Part shown: piece by piece, positions 1 to 9,204 of the stretch | Layout: each line of letters opens with the position of its first letter | Position numbering within the stretch: the stretch's first letter is position 1 | Assembly (NCBI GenBank): GCA_028282395.1 | Contig: JANQHY010000186.1 | Span: 1 to 28,808, forward strand | Origin: Gammaproteobacteria bacterium | GTDB lineage: Bacteria; Pseudomonadota; Gammaproteobacteria; UBA12402 | Direction of reading: 5' to 3' | Length of the DNA: 28,808 nt | Notes under the pieces: generated by a model | Database searches by the model: none | What the model was told of the DNA's origin: nothing | What the model saw: the letters and a program-made list of their open reading frames with translations, nothing else | Translations under genes and position numbers: made by a program

Positions 1-495
1 ATCGATGCCCTGAGTATTTATTTTCATACCCCGGCACGGCGCAGTGACGTCACCTATCCACAACTCAAAGCCCTGCTAGAAAAGCTCAAACAAGATCAAC
101 CTAAACTTGCCCCGCTGCGTGTTTGGCAGGCTTATGCGCATCTCGACAACTATCAAAATGGCAACCCCATCAGTGAGCTAACTACCTTAGTATCACTGAT
201 CCGCCGTGTTTGTAGCATTGACGATCGTATCACACCATTTGATAAAACCGTGAGAAAGAATTTCCAGAATTGGATAATGAAATACCATGCTGGCGACAGT
301 GATAAGTTCAATGAACAGCAAATGGTCTGGCTGCATTTAATCCGTGATCATATCGCCAGTTCGTTTCATTTAGAACACGATGATCTGGATATGGCGCCTT
401 TTGATGCACAAGGTGGTTTGGGACGGATGGTTCAGTTGTTTGCTGATCGTATGGATTGGGTGATGGATGAGTTAAATCGGGAATTGGTGGCGTGA
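1..495 (+). CDS. hsdR: Type I restriction endonuclease subunit R, C-terminal part (5' end outside window)
   Basis: The frame is open from base 1 to a TGA at 493-495, so this is the last 164 residues of a larger protein. HsdR is the ATP-dependent translocase/nuclease subunit of a type I restriction complex (R2M2S). The motor and nuclease motifs lie upstream of the window and cannot be checked. What is visible is the all-helical C-terminal region that docks HsdR onto the methyltransferase: FNEQQMVWLHLIRDHIASS, then a DLDMAPF / GGLGRMVQLF stretch and a closing helix DRMDWVMDELNRELVA, all typical of the HsdR C-terminus. The TGA overlaps the ATG of hsdS (TGATG), which implies translational coupling. 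An internal GTG at 250 is not the true start, because the same frame continues upstream with the same protein character. Identification rests mainly on this C-terminus plus the hsdS and hsdM genes downstream. Confidence 0.9.
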   Translation: MDALSIYFHTPARRSDVTYPQLKALLEKLKQDQPKLAPLRVWQAYAHLDNYQNGNPISELTTLVSLIRRVCSIDDRITPFDKTVRKNFQNWIMKYHAGDSDKFNEQQMVWLHLIRDHIASSFHLEHDDLDMAPFDAQGGLGRMVQLFADRMDWVMDELNRELVA

Positions 496-2018
496 TGGGG
501 AATCAGAAACCCCAAGGTTGGGCACTAGCTACACTTGGAGATCTCGCAAATTACATTAACGGCAGAGCATTTAAGGCTGTTGAATGGAAAGCTGAAGGTA
601 AACCAATCATTAGAATTCAGAATCTGAACAAACCAGGTGCGGCTTATAACTACTCTGACTTAGCTCACGAAGAAAAATATCTTGTTAAAAATGGTGATTT
701 ATTATTTGCGTGGTCTGCCTCACTTGGTGTACATATCTGGAGAGGTGGAGATGCGTGGCTAAATCAACATATATTTAATATAAAACCAAAAATTGGTATA
801 GATAAAGCTTACTTGTATTATCTTCTATCGAAAATAACCGCTGAGTTATATGCAAAAGCACATGGCTCTGGAATGGTTCACGTGACCAAGGGTAAGTTTG
901 AAAGCACAAAAGTACTTTTACCTCCTACTAACGAACAAAAACGCATCGTCGCTAAAATTGAAGAACTCTTCTCCGAGCTAGATAACGGCATTGCTGCGCT
1001 CAAAACCGCTCGTGAGCAATTAAAGGTTTACCGCCAAGCAGTACTTAAACACGCCTTTGAAGGCAAACTCACCGCCAAATGGCGTGAAGAAAATGCCGAC
1101 AAACTGGAAAACCCAGAACAACTACTTGCCCGCATCCAACAAGAACGCCACGACCGCTACCAACAACAACTGGAAGAATGGAAAAATAAAGTTAAAGAGT
1201 GGGAGGAGAAAGGGAGAGAAGGGAAAAAACCAACTAAGCCAAAACCATTAAAAGTTTTTGGTCCCCTACAGAGTAATATTATAGATAATTTGCCAGAGCT
1301 TCCCAGTAATTGGTGCTGGGGAAAATTATGTAATTTAACTACAGGTGTTGAATATGGGACATCTGCAAAATCATCTGAAACTGGGTTGGTTCCTGTAATA
1401 CGTATGGGGAACCTACAAAATGGAAAAATTGATTGGTCTGATTTAGTTTATTCGGATAATGAAGAAGAAATCCAAAAATACTCTTTGACACCTGGTGATG
1501 TTCTATTTAATAGGACAAACAGCCCTGAGCTTGTAGGAAAAACGGCGAAGTACCGAGGTGAGAAATCAGCTATTTTTGCAGGGTACTTAATACGAATTAA
1601 TCAGGTTGATACAATAGTAATTTCAGATTATTTAAATTATTTCCTTAACTCTCATATCGCAAAACAATATGGAAATACCGTCAAAACAGATGGTGTAAAT
1701 CAATCAAACATTAACGGTGAAAAACTTCAAAATTACCCATTCCCATTTTGCTCTATTGAAGAACAAGCAAAACTCGTTGAAATACTTGATGAAAAATTAT
1801 CGATCTCAGAATCAAGTATTCAGGGTATCAATTTCCAATTAACTAGAGCAGAAACCCTTCGTCAATCCATTCTGACAAAAGCCTTCTCCGGTCAGCTTGT
1901 GTCGCAAGAGCCAAATGATGAACCGGCTAGTGAATTACTGGCTCGTATAAAGAAAGAAAAAGCGACACAGGTTGTCGGCAAAACTACTAAGAAAAAACTG
2001 GCAAGGGTAGGATGCTAA
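495..2018 (+). CDS. hsdS: Type I restriction-modification specificity subunit S
   Basis: HsdS sets the DNA target of the type I complex and bridges two HsdM subunits. The protein is about 507 residues with the classical two-fold design. Target recognition domain 1 spans roughly residues 5-145. A central conserved helical region (about 147-210) begins NEQKRIVAKIEELFSELD and contains LKTAREQLKVYRQAVL and FEGKLTAKWREE. A lysine/glutamate-rich linker (about 215-255) follows, then recognition domain 2 (about 265-430), and a second conserved helical region starts EEQAKLVEILDEKLS and ends near SILTKAFSGQLVSQEP. Both halves are intact, so a bipartite asymmetric target is expected; the target itself cannot be read from sequence. 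The start is the ATG at 495, overlapping the hsdR stop; a GTG at 492 in the same frame is an alternative. The 3' end overlaps the next gene by 7 bases. The TRDs show the usual lower similarity, and nothing suggests truncation or phase-variable repeats. Confidence 0.93.
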   Translation: MGNQKPQGWALATLGDLANYINGRAFKAVEWKAEGKPIIRIQNLNKPGAAYNYSDLAHEEKYLVKNGDLLFAWSASLGVHIWRGGDAWLNQHIFNIKPKIGIDKAYLYYLLSKITAELYAKAHGSGMVHVTKGKFESTKVLLPPTNEQKRIVAKIEELFSELDNGIAALKTAREQLKVYRQAVLKHAFEGKLTAKWREENADKLENPEQLLARIQQERHDRYQQQLEEWKNKVKEWEEKGREGKKPTKPKPLKVFGPLQSNIIDNLPELPSNWCWGKLCNLTTGVEYGTSAKSSETGLVPVIRMGNLQNGKIDWSDLVYSDNEEEIQKYSLTPGDVLFNRTNSPELVGKTAKYRGEKSAIFAGYLIRINQVDTIVISDYLNYFLNSHIAKQYGNTVKTDGVNQSNINGEKLQNYPFPFCSIEEQAKLVEILDEKLSISESSIQGINFQLTRAETLRQSILTKAFSGQLVSQEPNDEPASELLARIKKEKATQVVGKTTKKKLARVGC

Positions 2019-2470
2019 CCATGGTCGAATCCTTGTCTATTTCAAACGATGATCTTTATGTATCAACTGGTGATACTACGGTAGAAACCTATCTTCGAAT
2101 ATTTAAAGAGATATTTGAGCATACTGGCGACATTGCTCATTACAATATGATGATGGATGAAGAAACCGATGAGGATCGCAGTTATTTTTTGATTCGGTTA
2201 CCCATCCATACGAAGTTTGTCGGCACAGCGCAAGTTGCCGAAGTGGCCCCCGCAGTGAAGCGCTTATTAACAGTGCTTCAAGGTGAGATGAACAGAGCTG
2301 AGTTGAGGACGGCACTGGGCTTAAAAGACGAAAAGCACTTTAGAGAACACTATCAGCAAACTGCCAGCAACCAAGGCTTGATTGAAATGACTATTCCTGA
2401 TAAGCCTCGAAGCCGCTTGCAAAAATATCGATTAACTAATTTAGGCAGGAAAATGCTTGCTTATAAATAA
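2012..2470 (+). CDS. Small winged-helix protein between hsdS and hsdM; resembles the detached C-terminus of Fic or AlbA_2/RecG-like regulators
   Basis: This 152-residue product has a C-terminal segment (about residues 85-150) of the pattern AELRTALGLKDEKHFREHY ... GLIEMTIPDKPRSRLQKYRLT. From memory of the families, this is the winged-helix tail found at the end of Fic proteins and of AlbA_2/HATPase_c_4 (RecG-related) putative regulators, which often sit inside type I restriction operons. The preceding DRSYFLIRLPIH also recalls the strand before that wing in AlbA_2 proteins. No Fic motif (HPFxxGNG) or AlbA_2 domain is present, so it is either a remnant of a longer protein that lost its N-terminus or a free-standing regulator. 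It starts at ATG 2012 inside the end of hsdS (a second ATG is at 2021) and ends 12 bases before hsdM, so it is firmly part of the operon. The first 55 residues are acidic and of no recognised fold. DNA binding is inferred, not shown. Confidence 0.7.
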   Translation: MLTMVESLSISNDDLYVSTGDTTVETYLRIFKEIFEHTGDIAHYNMMMDEETDEDRSYFLIRLPIHTKFVGTAQVAEVAPAVKRLLTVLQGEMNRAELRTALGLKDEKHFREHYQQTASNQGLIEMTIPDKPRSRLQKYRLTNLGRKMLAYK

Positions 2471-2482
2471 GGAACAACGCTT

Positions 2483-3970
2483 ATGAATACTTCTTCTATA
2501 ATTTCTAGAGTTTGGAGCTTTTGTACAACGCTACGCGATGATGGTGTAAGTTATGGCGATTATCTTGAACAACTCACCTATTTGATCTTTCTAAAAATGG
2601 CGGACGAGTATACCAAACCGCCGTATAGCCGTGATGTGGATATCCCAAGGAAATATAGCTGGCAAATACTCACCAGAAAAAAAGGGGCGGAGCTTGAGGT
2701 GCTTTACGTTGATTTGTTACGTGAGCTTGGCAAGAAGAAAGGCATGCTGGGGCAGATTTTTACGAAAGCACAGAATAAAATTCAGGATCCAGCCAAGTTA
2801 TATCGATTAATAGACATGATAAACGGCACTCAGTGGCTTATGATGGGCGCGGATATTAAGGCCGATATCTACGAAGGGTTATTAGAAAAGAACGCGGAAG
2901 ATACAAAGTCGGGTGCGGGGCAATATTTTACCCCGAGGGCATTGATTCGTGCAATGGTGGAATGTGTGCGTCCTGAGCCGGAGAAAACCATTGCTGATCC
3001 TGCTTGCGGTACCGGAGGGTTCTTCCTGGCAGCTTATGATTTTCTGACGAGCTCTGAAAACTATAAGCTCGACAAGGGGCAAAAGCATTTTTTGAAGCAT
3101 AATACCTTTTATGGTAATGAAATTGTCGCCAACACGCGTCGCTTGTGTCTGATGAATATGTTTTTGCATAATATTGGTGAAATTGATGGCGATAGCCTGG
3201 TTTCTCCGAATGATGCATTGGTCGCAGCAAGTGCTGTCAACGTTGATTATGTATTGGCAAACCCACCCTTTGGTAAAAAAAGCTCAATGAGTTTTACTAA
3301 TGAAGCAGGTGAACAAGAAACGGATGATTTAACGTATAACCGGCAGGATTTTTGGGCAACGACCTCGAACAAACAGCTCAACTTTGTGCAGCATATACGT
3401 AGCATGTTAAAAACTACAGGCAAAGCGGCAGTGGTAGTGCCCGATAACGTTTTATTTGAGGGCGGTGCGGGTGAGACTGTCCGCAAGAAGTTGCTGGAAA
3501 ATACCACATTGCATACCATCTTGCGTTTACCAACCGGTATTTTTTATGCAAATGGCGTTAAAGCAAATGTTTTGTTTTTTGATAACCAACCTGCTGATCC
3601 AAAAGCCTGGACAAAAAATGTTTGGTTTTATGATTACCGTACCAACATCCACCATACACTCAAGAAAAAGCCAATGCGCTTTGACGATTTGGCTGACTTC
3701 ATTAAGTGCTACAATCCCAAGAATCCAAATAAACGCAAAGAAACGTGGCACGTGGAAAAAAATCCAGAAGGACGCTGGCGAAAATACAGCTATAAAGAGC
3801 TTATTGCACGCGATAAAACCAGTCTTGATATTTTCTGGTTAAAAGATAAAAGTTTGACAGATCTGGATAATCTGCCGGAGCCAGATGAACTTGCTGAAGA
3901 GATCATTGAGAATTTAGAAGCGGGTTTAAATAGTTTCAGGGAAGTGCTTGCCCAACTTGATGGAAAATAA
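2483..3970 (+). CDS. hsdM: Type I restriction-modification DNA methyltransferase subunit M (N6-adenine)
   Basis: HsdM transfers a methyl group from S-adenosylmethionine to adenine within the site chosen by HsdS. With HsdR the same complex cuts unmethylated DNA. The 495-residue protein has the HsdM N-terminal helical domain (about 1-130, including YLEQLTYLIFLKMADE), then the methyltransferase core. Visible motifs are GQYFTPR (146-152), the SAM-binding motif I ADPACGTGGF (171-180), the acidic turn YGNEI (210-214) and the catalytic motif IV NPPFGKK (260-266), which is the N-P-P-F form used by N6-adenine enzymes. Length and motif order match functional HsdM proteins. An AAGGA sequence at 2470-2474 lies 8 bases before the ATG. 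It is the last gene of the operon, an unusual position because hsdM commonly precedes hsdS. No frameshift is seen, so the enzyme looks active. It is followed by 79 bases and then the convergent RTX gene. Confidence 0.96.
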   Translation: MNTSSIISRVWSFCTTLRDDGVSYGDYLEQLTYLIFLKMADEYTKPPYSRDVDIPRKYSWQILTRKKGAELEVLYVDLLRELGKKKGMLGQIFTKAQNKIQDPAKLYRLIDMINGTQWLMMGADIKADIYEGLLEKNAEDTKSGAGQYFTPRALIRAMVECVRPEPEKTIADPACGTGGFFLAAYDFLTSSENYKLDKGQKHFLKHNTFYGNEIVANTRRLCLMNMFLHNIGEIDGDSLVSPNDALVAASAVNVDYVLANPPFGKKSSMSFTNEAGEQETDDLTYNRQDFWATTSNKQLNFVQHIRSMLKTTGKAAVVVPDNVLFEGGAGETVRKKLLENTTLHTILRLPTGIFYANGVKANVLFFDNQPADPKAWTKNVWFYDYRTNIHHTLKKKPMRFDDLADFIKCYNPKNPNKRKETWHVEKNPEGRWRKYSYKELIARDKTSLDIFWLKDKSLTDLDNLPEPDELAEEIIENLEAGLNSFREVLAQLDGK

Positions 3971-4049
3971 TGATGTCTCACCTAAAGAGTATTGCCTAAA
4001 TCAGCACTTTTTAAATCACTTGCTTATTTAGCGCATGCTTTTGCAGGAT

Positions 4050-7000
4050 TTAAAAATCGAGGAATGGTCCCTGGTAGTAGATAACATTTGTATCAGAAGA
4101 GGAGAACTCTATTCCAGTGAATGTAGCCATAGTAATACTATTGCCACCTGCTCCACCATCGCCATCAGGGTGATATGTTAAAGTGGTATCGCCACCATTA
4201 GTGTTAAATTCAAAATGGGCTTCACTATTACTGCTATCAAAGTCTAGCTCCTCGCCTATTCTGATAAGAATGCCATCATTATCAGCGGGATTAAAATCGC
4301 TAATGGTGTTAGATGTTTCGGGCATGGTAAGACTATCAAAGATGAAGTAGTCATCTGTATTAAAGATGAATAGATCTCCACCACTGCCACCGCTGATTGT
4401 ATTATTGCCAGTACCAGCATAAATTATATCATTACCATTATTACCTAAAATGATGTCGTTGCCATCACCACCAAATAATAAATCACTATTGTCACTACCG
4501 GTCAGGGTATCATTGGCGCCACCACCGATTAGAAAACCAAAATCATCAGGATCGCCGCCATTTAAATCGGGAGATAGTGTTAATTCTTCAGCGACACCAG
4601 CAATATTAATAGTGAATGATTCTTCTACGCTGCCATGATTTGAGGTTGCGTTAACGCTAATGGTAATCGGACCAGGTTGATAATTTAAAAACAGCTCACT
4701 ATCGACCTCTAAGCGTAAACTACTCAGCTGAGTTTCAAGTGTTGGTGCACCAGCGCCAGTTTCTGGTCGCCAGGTTTGGCTATTGACGTCATAGTTTCCA
4801 CCATTAGTAGCATCTGGGCTGAATAGTCTAGCGTCAACATTAGGATTGATACCGCTTAAACTAATGGTAAAATCAGTCAGCATCTCTTCTGAATCACCAT
4901 CTATCATTAATGCAAGACCGGGTAAGGGGATGATAACATTCGAAAACCCTGAGGCAGTGCCAGGGTTAGAGATGCGGAAATCAGTTTCTGGTACGTCAAT
5001 ATCATCAGGAACAGTTAACACAATATCATTCTCATGCTCATAAACTTCCAGGTCAAAAGTCAATTCAGTTTTTGTTGCATCGCCGTTACTACCCTCTCGA
5101 GTAGTAACCGTTATGCGCAGGTTTTCGAAGAGTTCACCCGTAAATCCTTCTGGTGGGGTCAATAACAGTTGCTCATACTCCTCCAGAGTAAAGACGTAAC
5201 TATTATCGAGTGGATTAAAAACACCGATAGGATCACCAGCTGCATTACTAAACAGATTATTTGTTATCATTACCTCAGGTAATTGATCAATACGCACGCC
5301 GACATGTTCTGAACCGTCGATATCAACTAAGCTGATGGGGAGATATTCAGAAAAGTTAAACGCTTCTCCTGGGTTAACAACAAATGGGATATCAATATCC
5401 TGATCATCTGGGCTATCTAGAATCAATGGTTTGTCTGCAACGGCATTTACGTATACAGTAGTATGAGCAAAGAACGGCATTATTTCAGGATCAGTGGAAT
5501 AGTTATAAACTATCTCGTCTAAAGTCATACCGCCATCATTGGTAAATACGCCTATACGGACCGGGATGTCACCATGCATATTAACAGGTGCTTGCAAAGT
5601 AATAGACTGCGATAGTGATAGATTGAAAGGGTTATCATTATCATCAGAGTCTCCTCCAAAGAGGAAAGGAAGAGAGACTAAATAGGTATTATTCATATCA
5701 TCACCATCATCAATTTGTAATACAAGTGATGATATATTATTCGACTCAGTAATAGTGACATCTTTTGGTGTGCTAATGAATAAAAGCGGTCCAACTGGAA
5801 AATATCCCTCTTCAAAATCGAAGTCATTAAGATCAGACAGGTTCTCTAGATCAAGCTGCTCCAATAATGGATTATCGTTGCTAAGAAGAATGTCTGGAAG
5901 GCCTCCTTGCATATATAGAATAAGTAACTCAAAAAGCTGGATTTGGCCAGCGAGTACTTCGAAGATATTGACTTGATATAATTCATAGAATTCTGATAAA
6001 TCACGATCAATTAAACTGGTTTGGATCGTTAGATCAGTACCTTCATCTTCAAGGGCATCACCGTTGGTGGTGGTTTCAATTTCAGTTGGGTCATTAATAG
6101 GTTCAATTGGCGCTCCCACACTGTCTGATGTTTCTATAAATACCTCTCCTGTTGGACCAACAACGATGGTCGAAACGCTTATTTCAGCATTGCTTATTGT
6201 AGGAGAGTTATCTTCATCATCATCACCATTGTTTAAGGAACCTGTTCTAGCAAAGCCAAAACCAATACCAAAGAAGAAATTGCCAAAGAAACTATCATTG
6301 GGGCTATAGGCGCGATGTTCTCCTGCCATGAAGGCTAATGTTGCTCCATCATTGCTATCCAGATAGCTGTTCCATGCTTCTATATCAATGACAGCATAGT
6401 TTCCAGCGATAATAGTAGTATAGTCTTTAATAATTTGTTGGTCTTCTACCACATCACCATTTCCATCCAGCAAAACAATTTTACTGGAGCTATCAAAACC
6501 AAGATTGATTCTTACTAATAAGTTGGGGGTATCATTAAATCCACCCAATGATTGACCGCTATATTCATCAATTAATGTAAAAGGAATAGTTTGACCATCA
6601 TCTTCTTGGTAGGTTCCAGGTGCTACATCATCAAATACAGGAATAAATTTAGGTATAAAGTATTCCTCGCCTTCAAAACCTTCATTCACATTGGCAGCTA
6701 AATTTTGTATTTCAATAGAGGTAAGTGATTCTTCATTTAAGTTAAAAAGCATACCTTTTACATTGTTTTCTGATGCACCTGCTAATGCTTCAAAGAAACT
6801 TAAATTTGCATCATCTTCACGTGAAAGAAAAGGAATAGCTTGAATTTCAGCTGTCTCTAGCGGCGTATTACCAAGATATGTTAAATAAATACTACCATTA
6901 TTGTCAACGAGTTCCTGTTGATCAACTAACCAGACATTATTTTCATCGTCATCAACACCATTACCAAAGTCTGATGGCATGCCAATAATATTGAGAACAC

Positions 7001-8588
7001 CTTCATCATTAGGAGGTGCGGAGGTCAGTACTGCACCAGGAGGGAGTAAAAAGAGATAAATAATTGACTCTGATCCATCATTGTCATCACTGAAGACAGG
7101 TGTTATACCGCTTAAATGAACGACATTTGATTCATCGTCAACATCGTAAACATAAGGGGCTTCACCACTATGGAGAGAGCCTTGCAGCGGGTCGGCTACA
7201 CCAATCACATCAAAGTGGACTTCACCAGAAACGTTTTTAACTTCAGCACCATAAGAAATATGATTACCCATATCATCAAATATACCGTCTTGATAGCGAA
7301 TATCGACGTTAATTGAGAAGTCTTCATTGCTATTTTCCGGTGCACGAATAGAGAAAGTTCTGCTGGGGTTTAGTGTTAGATCAATATCGATTGAGTTTTC
7401 AGCTGCAGTTGCTACCCACTCTACCTCGCCTTCATCAGTAACGAATGACACCATTACACCAACAGGAATATTACTTAAAGAGATACTAATAGGGATTTCT
7501 GATCCATCTTGGTCTTGCAGTAATAAAAGCGATGCCACGTCAATGACATGTAGAGTATCTTCACATATTTCAATGGAACTATTATCTGGGTTTAGTGTGC
7601 CATTGTCAGTGACGGGTTCAACCAAGACTTCGTGATTGAAAATTGTGCTGCGACTTTCACCACTGTTAACTTCTATTGTAATCACTTCGATTTCTAAATT
7701 CATTGTATCGGAAAAGTGTTTAGGTAAAGGGCCATAAAGAGATAAGTCATTCCATGGTTCGCTATTGTCGGCAGGATTTTCAATAATCCAAACAGGAACC
7801 TGCTCACCATTTATTTCTTTAACATGGCTTAAACGAACATTCGGGGGCAATAAACTCTCACCGTTAATATGAAAATCGTTAAATTGTGGAAAATCTGGGC
7901 TGCCTAGACCGTCTAGAGCAAGTGGTGTAAAAAAGTCATCAGCATTACTAATTAGCATTAATCCACCAACCCCAAATCCCTTGACAATAATAGTACTAAT
8001 GTTTTCCGGATTGCCCATATTTTTCACTTGGAGATTTAAATCAATCGGAATGACGACATCATTATCTTGATGAATGTCTAATCTTTGAAATAGTGCAGGA
8101 TTGCGATTACTATCAACGTTGCTATGATAGCGATCATCCAAATTTTGTTCGGTTAGGGTAGACCGTTCATTTGCTGTGATAACAGATGGCCCAGTAATCG
8201 TGGTGCTAGTCGTAACAATGCCCTCTTGTTGCGGTGGAGGGCGATCATCGAGTCGTTGCTCTACTTCATATCCTAGGTGTGTTGTACTATCAAATCCAGA
8301 ATCGACGTTTCCAACATTTCCTGTTAATTCAACAAATAATGGATGGTGTGCGAGTGCTGATTCAATGACAGCTTCCTCTTCATCCAGCTCTTGTTCTAAT
8401 GCAGCTTTTTTAGTTTCCGCTTCATCAGGTTGTGCAGTTAAATCAATATCATTAGGTATAGGCGTGCCTGTTCCATTAATTTCTGATTTTATTTGATCAC
8501 CCTTGGGTTGCCCATTCACATCATTAGGCTGATCTACATTGACAGGCTGGTTATCTATAGCTGGAATAGCATTTTTTTCATTACTCAT
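4050..8588 (-). CDS. Giant RTX/T1SS-type surface or secreted protein (paralogue 1)
   Basis: This is an acidic protein of about 1512 residues with no Sec signal peptide, as expected for export by a type I (ABC-MFP-TolC) secretion system. The first 130 residues are Asp/Glu/Asn-rich and low in complexity, and contain ESALAHH and SGFDS motifs shared with the divergent paralogue. The body is built of beta-sandwich-like T1SS repeat modules, with recurrent DxDGSE and RLSHVKEINGEQVPVWII-type segments. Near the C-terminus are six calcium-binding nonapeptides (GGxGNDxxx type), then a TISDFNPADNDG segment and a final 70-residue tail resembling the T1SS C-terminal target domain. Known RTX proteins of this type are adhesins or toxins; no acyltransferase, protease or lectin motif was seen here, so adhesin or surface protein is an inference. 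The start at 8588 is chosen because AGGAG lies 8 bases upstream; an in-frame ATG at 8609 precedes that Shine-Dalgarno sequence. No transporter genes lie nearby. Confidence 0.85.
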   Translation of the reverse strand: MSNEKNAIPAIDNQPVNVDQPNDVNGQPKGDQIKSEINGTGTPIPNDIDLTAQPDEAETKKAALEQELDEEEAVIESALAHHPLFVELTGNVGNVDSGFDSTTHLGYEVEQRLDDRPPPQQEGIVTTSTTITGPSVITANERSTLTEQNLDDRYHSNVDSNRNPALFQRLDIHQDNDVVIPIDLNLQVKNMGNPENISTIIVKGFGVGGLMLISNADDFFTPLALDGLGSPDFPQFNDFHINGESLLPPNVRLSHVKEINGEQVPVWIIENPADNSEPWNDLSLYGPLPKHFSDTMNLEIEVITIEVNSGESRSTIFNHEVLVEPVTDNGTLNPDNSSIEICEDTLHVIDVASLLLLQDQDGSEIPISISLSNIPVGVMVSFVTDEGEVEWVATAAENSIDIDLTLNPSRTFSIRAPENSNEDFSINVDIRYQDGIFDDMGNHISYGAEVKNVSGEVHFDVIGVADPLQGSLHSGEAPYVYDVDDESNVVHLSGITPVFSDDNDGSESIIYLFLLPPGAVLTSAPPNDEGVLNIIGMPSDFGNGVDDDENNVWLVDQQELVDNNGSIYLTYLGNTPLETAEIQAIPFLSREDDANLSFFEALAGASENNVKGMLFNLNEESLTSIEIQNLAANVNEGFEGEEYFIPKFIPVFDDVAPGTYQEDDGQTIPFTLIDEYSGQSLGGFNDTPNLLVRINLGFDSSSKIVLLDGNGDVVEDQQIIKDYTTIIAGNYAVIDIEAWNSYLDSNDGATLAFMAGEHRAYSPNDSFFGNFFFGIGFGFARTGSLNNGDDDEDNSPTISNAEISVSTIVVGPTGEVFIETSDSVGAPIEPINDPTEIETTTNGDALEDEGTDLTIQTSLIDRDLSEFYELYQVNIFEVLAGQIQLFELLILYMQGGLPDILLSNDNPLLEQLDLENLSDLNDFDFEEGYFPVGPLLFISTPKDVTITESNNISSLVLQIDDGDDMNNTYLVSLPFLFGGDSDDNDNPFNLSLSQSITLQAPVNMHGDIPVRIGVFTNDGGMTLDEIVYNYSTDPEIMPFFAHTTVYVNAVADKPLILDSPDDQDIDIPFVVNPGEAFNFSEYLPISLVDIDGSEHVGVRIDQLPEVMITNNLFSNAAGDPIGVFNPLDNSYVFTLEEYEQLLLTPPEGFTGELFENLRITVTTREGSNGDATKTELTFDLEVYEHENDIVLTVPDDIDVPETDFRISNPGTASGFSNVIIPLPGLALMIDGDSEEMLTDFTISLSGINPNVDARLFSPDATNGGNYDVNSQTWRPETGAGAPTLETQLSSLRLEVDSELFLNYQPGPITISVNATSNHGSVEESFTINIAGVAEELTLSPDLNGGDPDDFGFLIGGGANDTLTGSDNSDLLFGGDGNDIILGNNGNDIIYAGTGNNTISGGSGGDLFIFNTDDYFIFDSLTMPETSNTISDFNPADNDGILIRIGEELDFDSSNSEAHFEFNTNGGDTTLTYHPDGDGGAGGNSITMATFTGIEFSSSDTNVIYYQGPFLDF
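4364..4528 (-). repeat. RTX calcium-binding nonapeptide array of paralogue 1
   Basis: The translated frame reads as consecutive nonapeptides: GANDTLTGS, DNSDLLFGG, DGNDIILGN, NGNDIIYAG, TGNNTISGG and SGGDLFIFN. This is the Gly-Gly-x-Gly-x-Asp-x-U-x pattern that folds into a calcium-filled parallel beta-roll after secretion. Only about six units are present, a short array, and the last two have lost the canonical Asp or Asn pair, as is usual at the end of a roll. Confidence 0.9.
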
Positions 8589-8619
8589 GATCTCTCTCCT
8601 ATCCAACATATATATCTAA

Positions 8620-8625
8620 ATTATA
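8620..8625 (-). promoter_or_regulatory. Probable -10 element (TATAAT) of RTX paralogue 1
   Basis: A perfect TATAAT on the - strand lies 31 bases before the ATG at 8588, giving an expected leader of about 25 nt that includes the AGGAG ribosome-binding site. The hexamer 17 bases further upstream (CCATTA) is a poor -35. The same CTATAAT precedes the paralogue at a similar distance, which supports it as a real promoter element. Confidence 0.45.
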
Positions 8626-8826
8626 GATTATTTTCTAGTAAATAATGGCCTACATAAGATAAATCGATATTTCTTGCTTCTCTGTAAAATATATATTTAT
8701 CAATCGCTTGAATTACTTATAACGTATTGTTTTATCTTAATTTATGCCAATGTAACGCATGTCTATTAATTCAACTACCTAGCTGTCTTGAAAGGCTGTT
8801 TTTCTAGTTTGAAGAGATTGTATTCT

Positions 8827-8852
8827 GCCAAAATAGTTGTGGTGATTTTGGC
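8827..8852. repeat. Inverted repeat GCCAAAAT-N10-ATTTTGGC
   Basis: Two perfect 8-bp arms (8827-8834 and 8845-8852) are separated by 10 bases, so the half-site centres are 18 bases apart. This suits a dimeric regulator bound across nearly two helical turns, or a hairpin. No T-run follows on either strand, so it is not an intrinsic terminator. It lies roughly midway between the two divergent genes. Confidence 0.5.
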
Positions 8853-8909
8853 CCTTCCAGGCACAGGCAGAGCTGGTAGCTATTTCCTAGTAAAACACTA
8901 TATTTTTCC

Positions 8910-8923
8910 TAGCATGCATGCTA
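8910..8923. promoter_or_regulatory. Perfect 14-bp palindrome TAGCATGCATGCTA, candidate operator
   Basis: The 14 bases are an exact dyad with no spacer, preceded by CC, so they sit inside one of the CCTAG motifs of this region. A spacerless palindrome cannot form a stable hairpin loop and is better explained as a protein-binding site. Its place in the middle of the RTX divergent region supports this. The regulator is unknown. Confidence 0.45.
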
Positions 8924-8955
8924 TTTGTACATGACAAGCATCCTTAAAGAATAAT

Positions 8956-8989
8956 CTAGTATTGCATTTTTTATCCTCTTTAATACTAG
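8956..8989. repeat. Inverted repeat CTAGTATT-N18-AATACTAG
   Basis: Perfect 8-bp arms at 8956-8963 and 8982-8989 surround an AT-rich 18-base centre. Each arm is a copy of the YCTAGTAWW motif found elsewhere in the region, so the repeat is best read as two opposed binding sites 26 bases apart. No downstream T-tract suggests termination. Confidence 0.5.
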
Positions 8990-9204
8990 GCGCTAATTGG
9001 TTTTTTGTAGCGTACAGATTGTATTTCGCGTAGTGAGAAAAAATTCTCTTAAGATTCATTTTATAATTTCCTTATATCATTGATTAAAAAATTATTATTT
9101 CACATTAACTGCAAGTGTATCTTTATAAAGTATTGAATAGATTTATTCCTTCTTTATAGAGGATAATAAATCTTCTACCGCCCTATATTTATCTGGTTGC
9201 GTAC

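Noticed and set aside
1057..1251. A 64-codon frame inside hsdS encoding an Asn/Lys-rich peptide.
   Set aside because: It lies fully within the well-supported hsdS frame and has no independent signals.
3971..4049. Gap between convergent hsdM and RTX paralogue 1, searched for a terminator.
   Set aside because: No stable hairpin with a T-run was found on either strand.
8176..8496. A 106-codon + strand frame, and other + strand frames at 4450-7635, antisense to RTX paralogue 1.
   Set aside because: They are Ser/Pro-rich reverse readings of Asp/Glu-rich coding sequence with no start signals, a common artefact.
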